From Ferrimicrobium acidiphilum DSM 19497 (GTDB taxonomy: Bacteria; Actinomycetota; Acidimicrobiia; Acidimicrobiales; Acidimicrobiaceae), in NCBI RefSeq assembly GCF_000949255.1, contig NZ_JXUW01000003.1, forward strand, positions 111,874 to 175,873: 64,000 nucleotides of DNA, read 5' to 3'. A program made the translations under genes and the position numbers. This document shows positions 62,630 to 64,000 of this stretch, piece by piece (the first letter of the stretch is position 1; every line of letters starts with the position of its first letter). A model generated the notes under the pieces. It ran no database searches. It had not been told where the DNA came from and was given only the letters and a program-made list of their open reading frames with translations.

Positions 62630-62728
62630 TTAACGACCAGCGCGTCGCTGCCAGCGCGTCTTCTTCAACATCTTCTTATGCTTCTTTTTGCGCATGCGCT
62701 TGCGGCGCTTCTTAATCAGTGATCCCAT
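62630..62728 (-). CDS. Ribosomal microprotein bS22 (AURKAIP1/COX24-like), 32 aa
   Basis: MGSLIKKRRKRMRKKKHKKM followed by LKKTRWQRRAGR: an extremely basic 32-residue protein matching the actinobacterial small-subunit protein bS22 (AURKAIP1/COX24 domain), which binds 16S rRNA in mycobacterial ribosomes. It starts at ATG 62728 and ends 15 bp before a strong terminator, so it forms a mono-gene unit. Often missed because of its size. Confidence 0.88.
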   Translation of the reverse strand: MGSLIKKRRKRMRKKKHKKMLKKTRWQRRAGR

Positions 62729-62824
62729 GATTGAGAGATGCTAGTCGCTGCGGTGCCTGCATCTGTCTCCTTGCTCGCATTGGTCGGCAACGAATCGGGC
62801 GTATGGTAGGGTAACAGGTTGCAG

Positions 62825-62900
62825 TGGCGGGTAGTTCAATCGGCAGAACGCCTGACTTTGGATCAGGAGGTTCCAGGTTCGAGCCCTGGCCCGCCAGCCA
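62825..62900 (+). tRNA. tRNA-Gln (TTG anticodon)
   Basis: 76-nt cloverleaf with encoded CCA. Acceptor TGGCGGG pairs with CCCGCCA, discriminator G, then CCA. The anticodon arm CCTGA-CTTTGGA-TCAGG places TTG at 34-36, decoding CAA. The T-arm contains GGTTCGAGCCC. Intact. Downstream DNA contains IS3 and IS630 sequences. Confidence 0.96.
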
Positions 62901-63047
62901 CATTGGCCCAGGTCAGAGGCCATATTGCTCCAATGACTCCCAGAGCTGATTTATAAAAATGTCACAAATTAGAGTGTGACGCTCTCCAAGAGACCACAAG
63001 GGGATTCATTCCCAACTCAAATAGAAGATCAGAAAACTAGGAAAGAG

Positions 63048-63300
63048 AAGACCCGTCGACAATTTGAGACGAATTCAAAGAAGACGCAGTCAGACTTTTC
63101 GAGAGTGGTAACTCCTCGCTAAGGCAGGTAGCCGAGGATCTTGGCATCTCGAAGGCGACGCTGTCGAACTGGGTTGACAAAGCCCGCAAGGAGAGGCGGG
63201 ATGTGGGGGTAACTCCAGATCTTGCTGCAGAGAACCGTAGGCTTCGCAAGGAGAACGAACAACTCGCAATGGTGTAAGGAGATCTTAAAACGATTTGCGC
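63048..63300 (+). pseudogene. IS3-family OrfA relic
   Basis: KTRRQF, then after a frameshift DEFKEDAVRLFESGNSSLRQ, VAEDLGISKATLSNWVDKAR, and LAAENRRLRKENEQLAMV before a stop: the helix-turn-helix and leucine-zipper parts of IS3 OrfA. The frame is broken near the start (about 63080), stops early at 63278, and no OrfB integrase follows. An inactive remnant 150 bp downstream of tRNA-Gln. Confidence 0.75.
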
Positions 63301-63315
63301 CCCTTCCTAGTGTCC

Positions 63316-64000
63316 CTAGTCTGAAGTTTGCTCAGAAACACTAGGACCCAGATATTTCTGCATAGAAGCGAAGATTTCGTCGGCGCTCTTGGTCCAGATG
63401 AAGGGCTTGGGGTTCTTGTTCCAGGCCTCGGCCCACTCGGTAATTCCTTCATTGAGTTCGGTTACACTGTGATGAACACTGCGCTGTAGGTACTTGGTGG
63501 TGAGGGCTGAGAACCATCTTTCTACCTGGTTCATCCAGGACGAGTACGTCGGCGTGAAGTGGAACTGAAATCTCGGGTGGGCGAGGAGCCACATGCGGAC
63601 CGATTCGGTCTTATGGGCTGCGTAGTTGTCAAGGACGACATGAACGCCCAGCTCCTTGGGTACGTTCTTGTCGATGATCTCTAGGAATTCGATGAACTCT
63701 ATGGCCCTATGGGCAACGGTCATCTTGGTGATGACCTTGCCAGAGGCTACGTTGAGGGCGGCATAGAGATTACTGATACCGTTGCGCTTGTACTCAGTCG
63801 TTTGACGCAGGGGAACCCCTGGCACCATCGGACGTATGGGTTGGGTGCGATCAAGGGCCTGTACTTGGGTCTTCTCATCAACACAGAGGACGATGGCCGC
63901 CTCTGGAGGGTTCAAGTAGATCCCAGCAACGTCTCTGACCTTTTCGGTGAACTCTGGATCATTCGACACCGTGAAGCTCTCAACCATGTGAGGCTTTAGG
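63316..64000 (-). CDS. IS630-family transposase, partial at window edge
   Basis: At least 228 residues. DDE superfamily endonuclease with the first Asp in IVLCVDEKTQVQALDRTQ, the second in VHVVLDNYAAHKTESV and Glu in FTPTYSSWMNQVERWFSALT, all three catalytic residues present. The frame stays open past the longest ATG (63987) to the window edge, with PKASHMVESF matching the expected upstream part, so the N-terminal HTH lies outside. Possibly functional. Confidence 0.85.
   Translation of the reverse strand, partial: LKPHMVESFTVSNDPEFTEKVRDVAGIYLNPPEAAIVLCVDEKTQVQALDRTQPIRPMVPGVPLRQTTEYKRNGISNLYAALNVASGKVITKMTVAHRAIEFIEFLEIIDKNVPKELGVHVVLDNYAAHKTESVRMWLLAHPRFQFHFTPTYSSWMNQVERWFSALTTKYLQRSVHHSVTELNEGITEWAEAWNKNPKPFIWTKSADEIFASMQKYLGPSVSEQTSD

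Overview
The window looks chromosomal and actinobacterial, most plausibly from an acidophilic member of the class Acidimicrobiia (Ferrimicrobium/Acidimicrobium-like); that placement is inference. Supporting signs are a moderately high G+C content by eye, two actinobacterial ribosomal microproteins (bL37-like and bS22-like), a galU-moeA block divergent from a zinc-ribbon/serine-rich protein as in mycobacteria (Rv0991c-galU-moeA1), and several actinobacterial families (DUF6671, DUF6069, a soluble MgtE_N-CBS protein, a DabAB inorganic-carbon transporter).

Layout. 1-2.8 kb is an insertion-sequence graveyard: an ISKra4-type transposase cut by an IS21 end, a frameshifted IS21 istA, the head of a second IS21 in opposite orientation, and an ISAzo13-type tail. 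2.8-4.7 kb is gene-poor. 4.7-7.5 kb holds a penicillin-acylase-family hydrolase and a small membrane protein. 7.8-8.2 kb is a decayed fabI. 8.2-13.2 kb is a bicarbonate-uptake locus (winged-helix regulator divergent from dabB-dabA-PII-like). 13.4-14.8 kb is relic DNA: an IS21-like end, a TnpB fragment and a tRNA-Lys-like relic. 14.8-19.6 kb has a secreted protein, ybaK/moeA/galU, a CIRCE-controlled fmdB/ruc-like gene and a PHP phosphoesterase.

19.9-32.2 kb is an isoprenoid/carotenoid region: prenyl diphosphate synthase, crtI and crtB in one overlapping operon, an acyltransferase, DUF6671 and DUF6069 genes, a two-component system, then crtYc-crtYd-crtZ opposite dxs. Together these supply DXP-pathway precursor, a C40 backbone, lycopene, cyclised carotene and hydroxylated xanthophyll. 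ispE at 61.7 kb adds another DXP-pathway step.

32-40.6 kb has a YedK/HMCES-type protein, a methyltransferase, an Nramp-related transporter with non-canonical metal motifs facing a soluble MgtE_N-CBS protein (a possible Mg2+ pair), and a tight four-gene cluster (GT4, methyltransferase, alpha/alpha-toroid protein, methyltransferase) of unknown product. 40.7-55.2 kb is mostly central metabolism: PepN, a PfkB kinase, an MFS carrier, GH15, Zwf, a ROK kinase, GalT, kynureninase and a cysteine-desulfurase-like enzyme. 55.4-62.9 kb is housekeeping: bL37, YchF, a DUF192-like protein, RsmI, MetG, TatD, RlpA, RsmA, IspE, bS22 and tRNA-Gln. From about 63 kb to the end, IS3 and IS630 sequences begin another mobile region downstream of the tRNA.

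The observations most worth a second look are the CIRCE operator in front of the ruc-like gene, the unannotated bL37 microprotein, the Nramp/MgtE_N pair with a structured leader, the GT4-methyltransferase-toroid-methyltransferase cluster, a possible structured RNA at 26.04-26.12 kb, and the relics of fabI and tRNA-Lys. All family calls come from reading the sequence; no database search was run.
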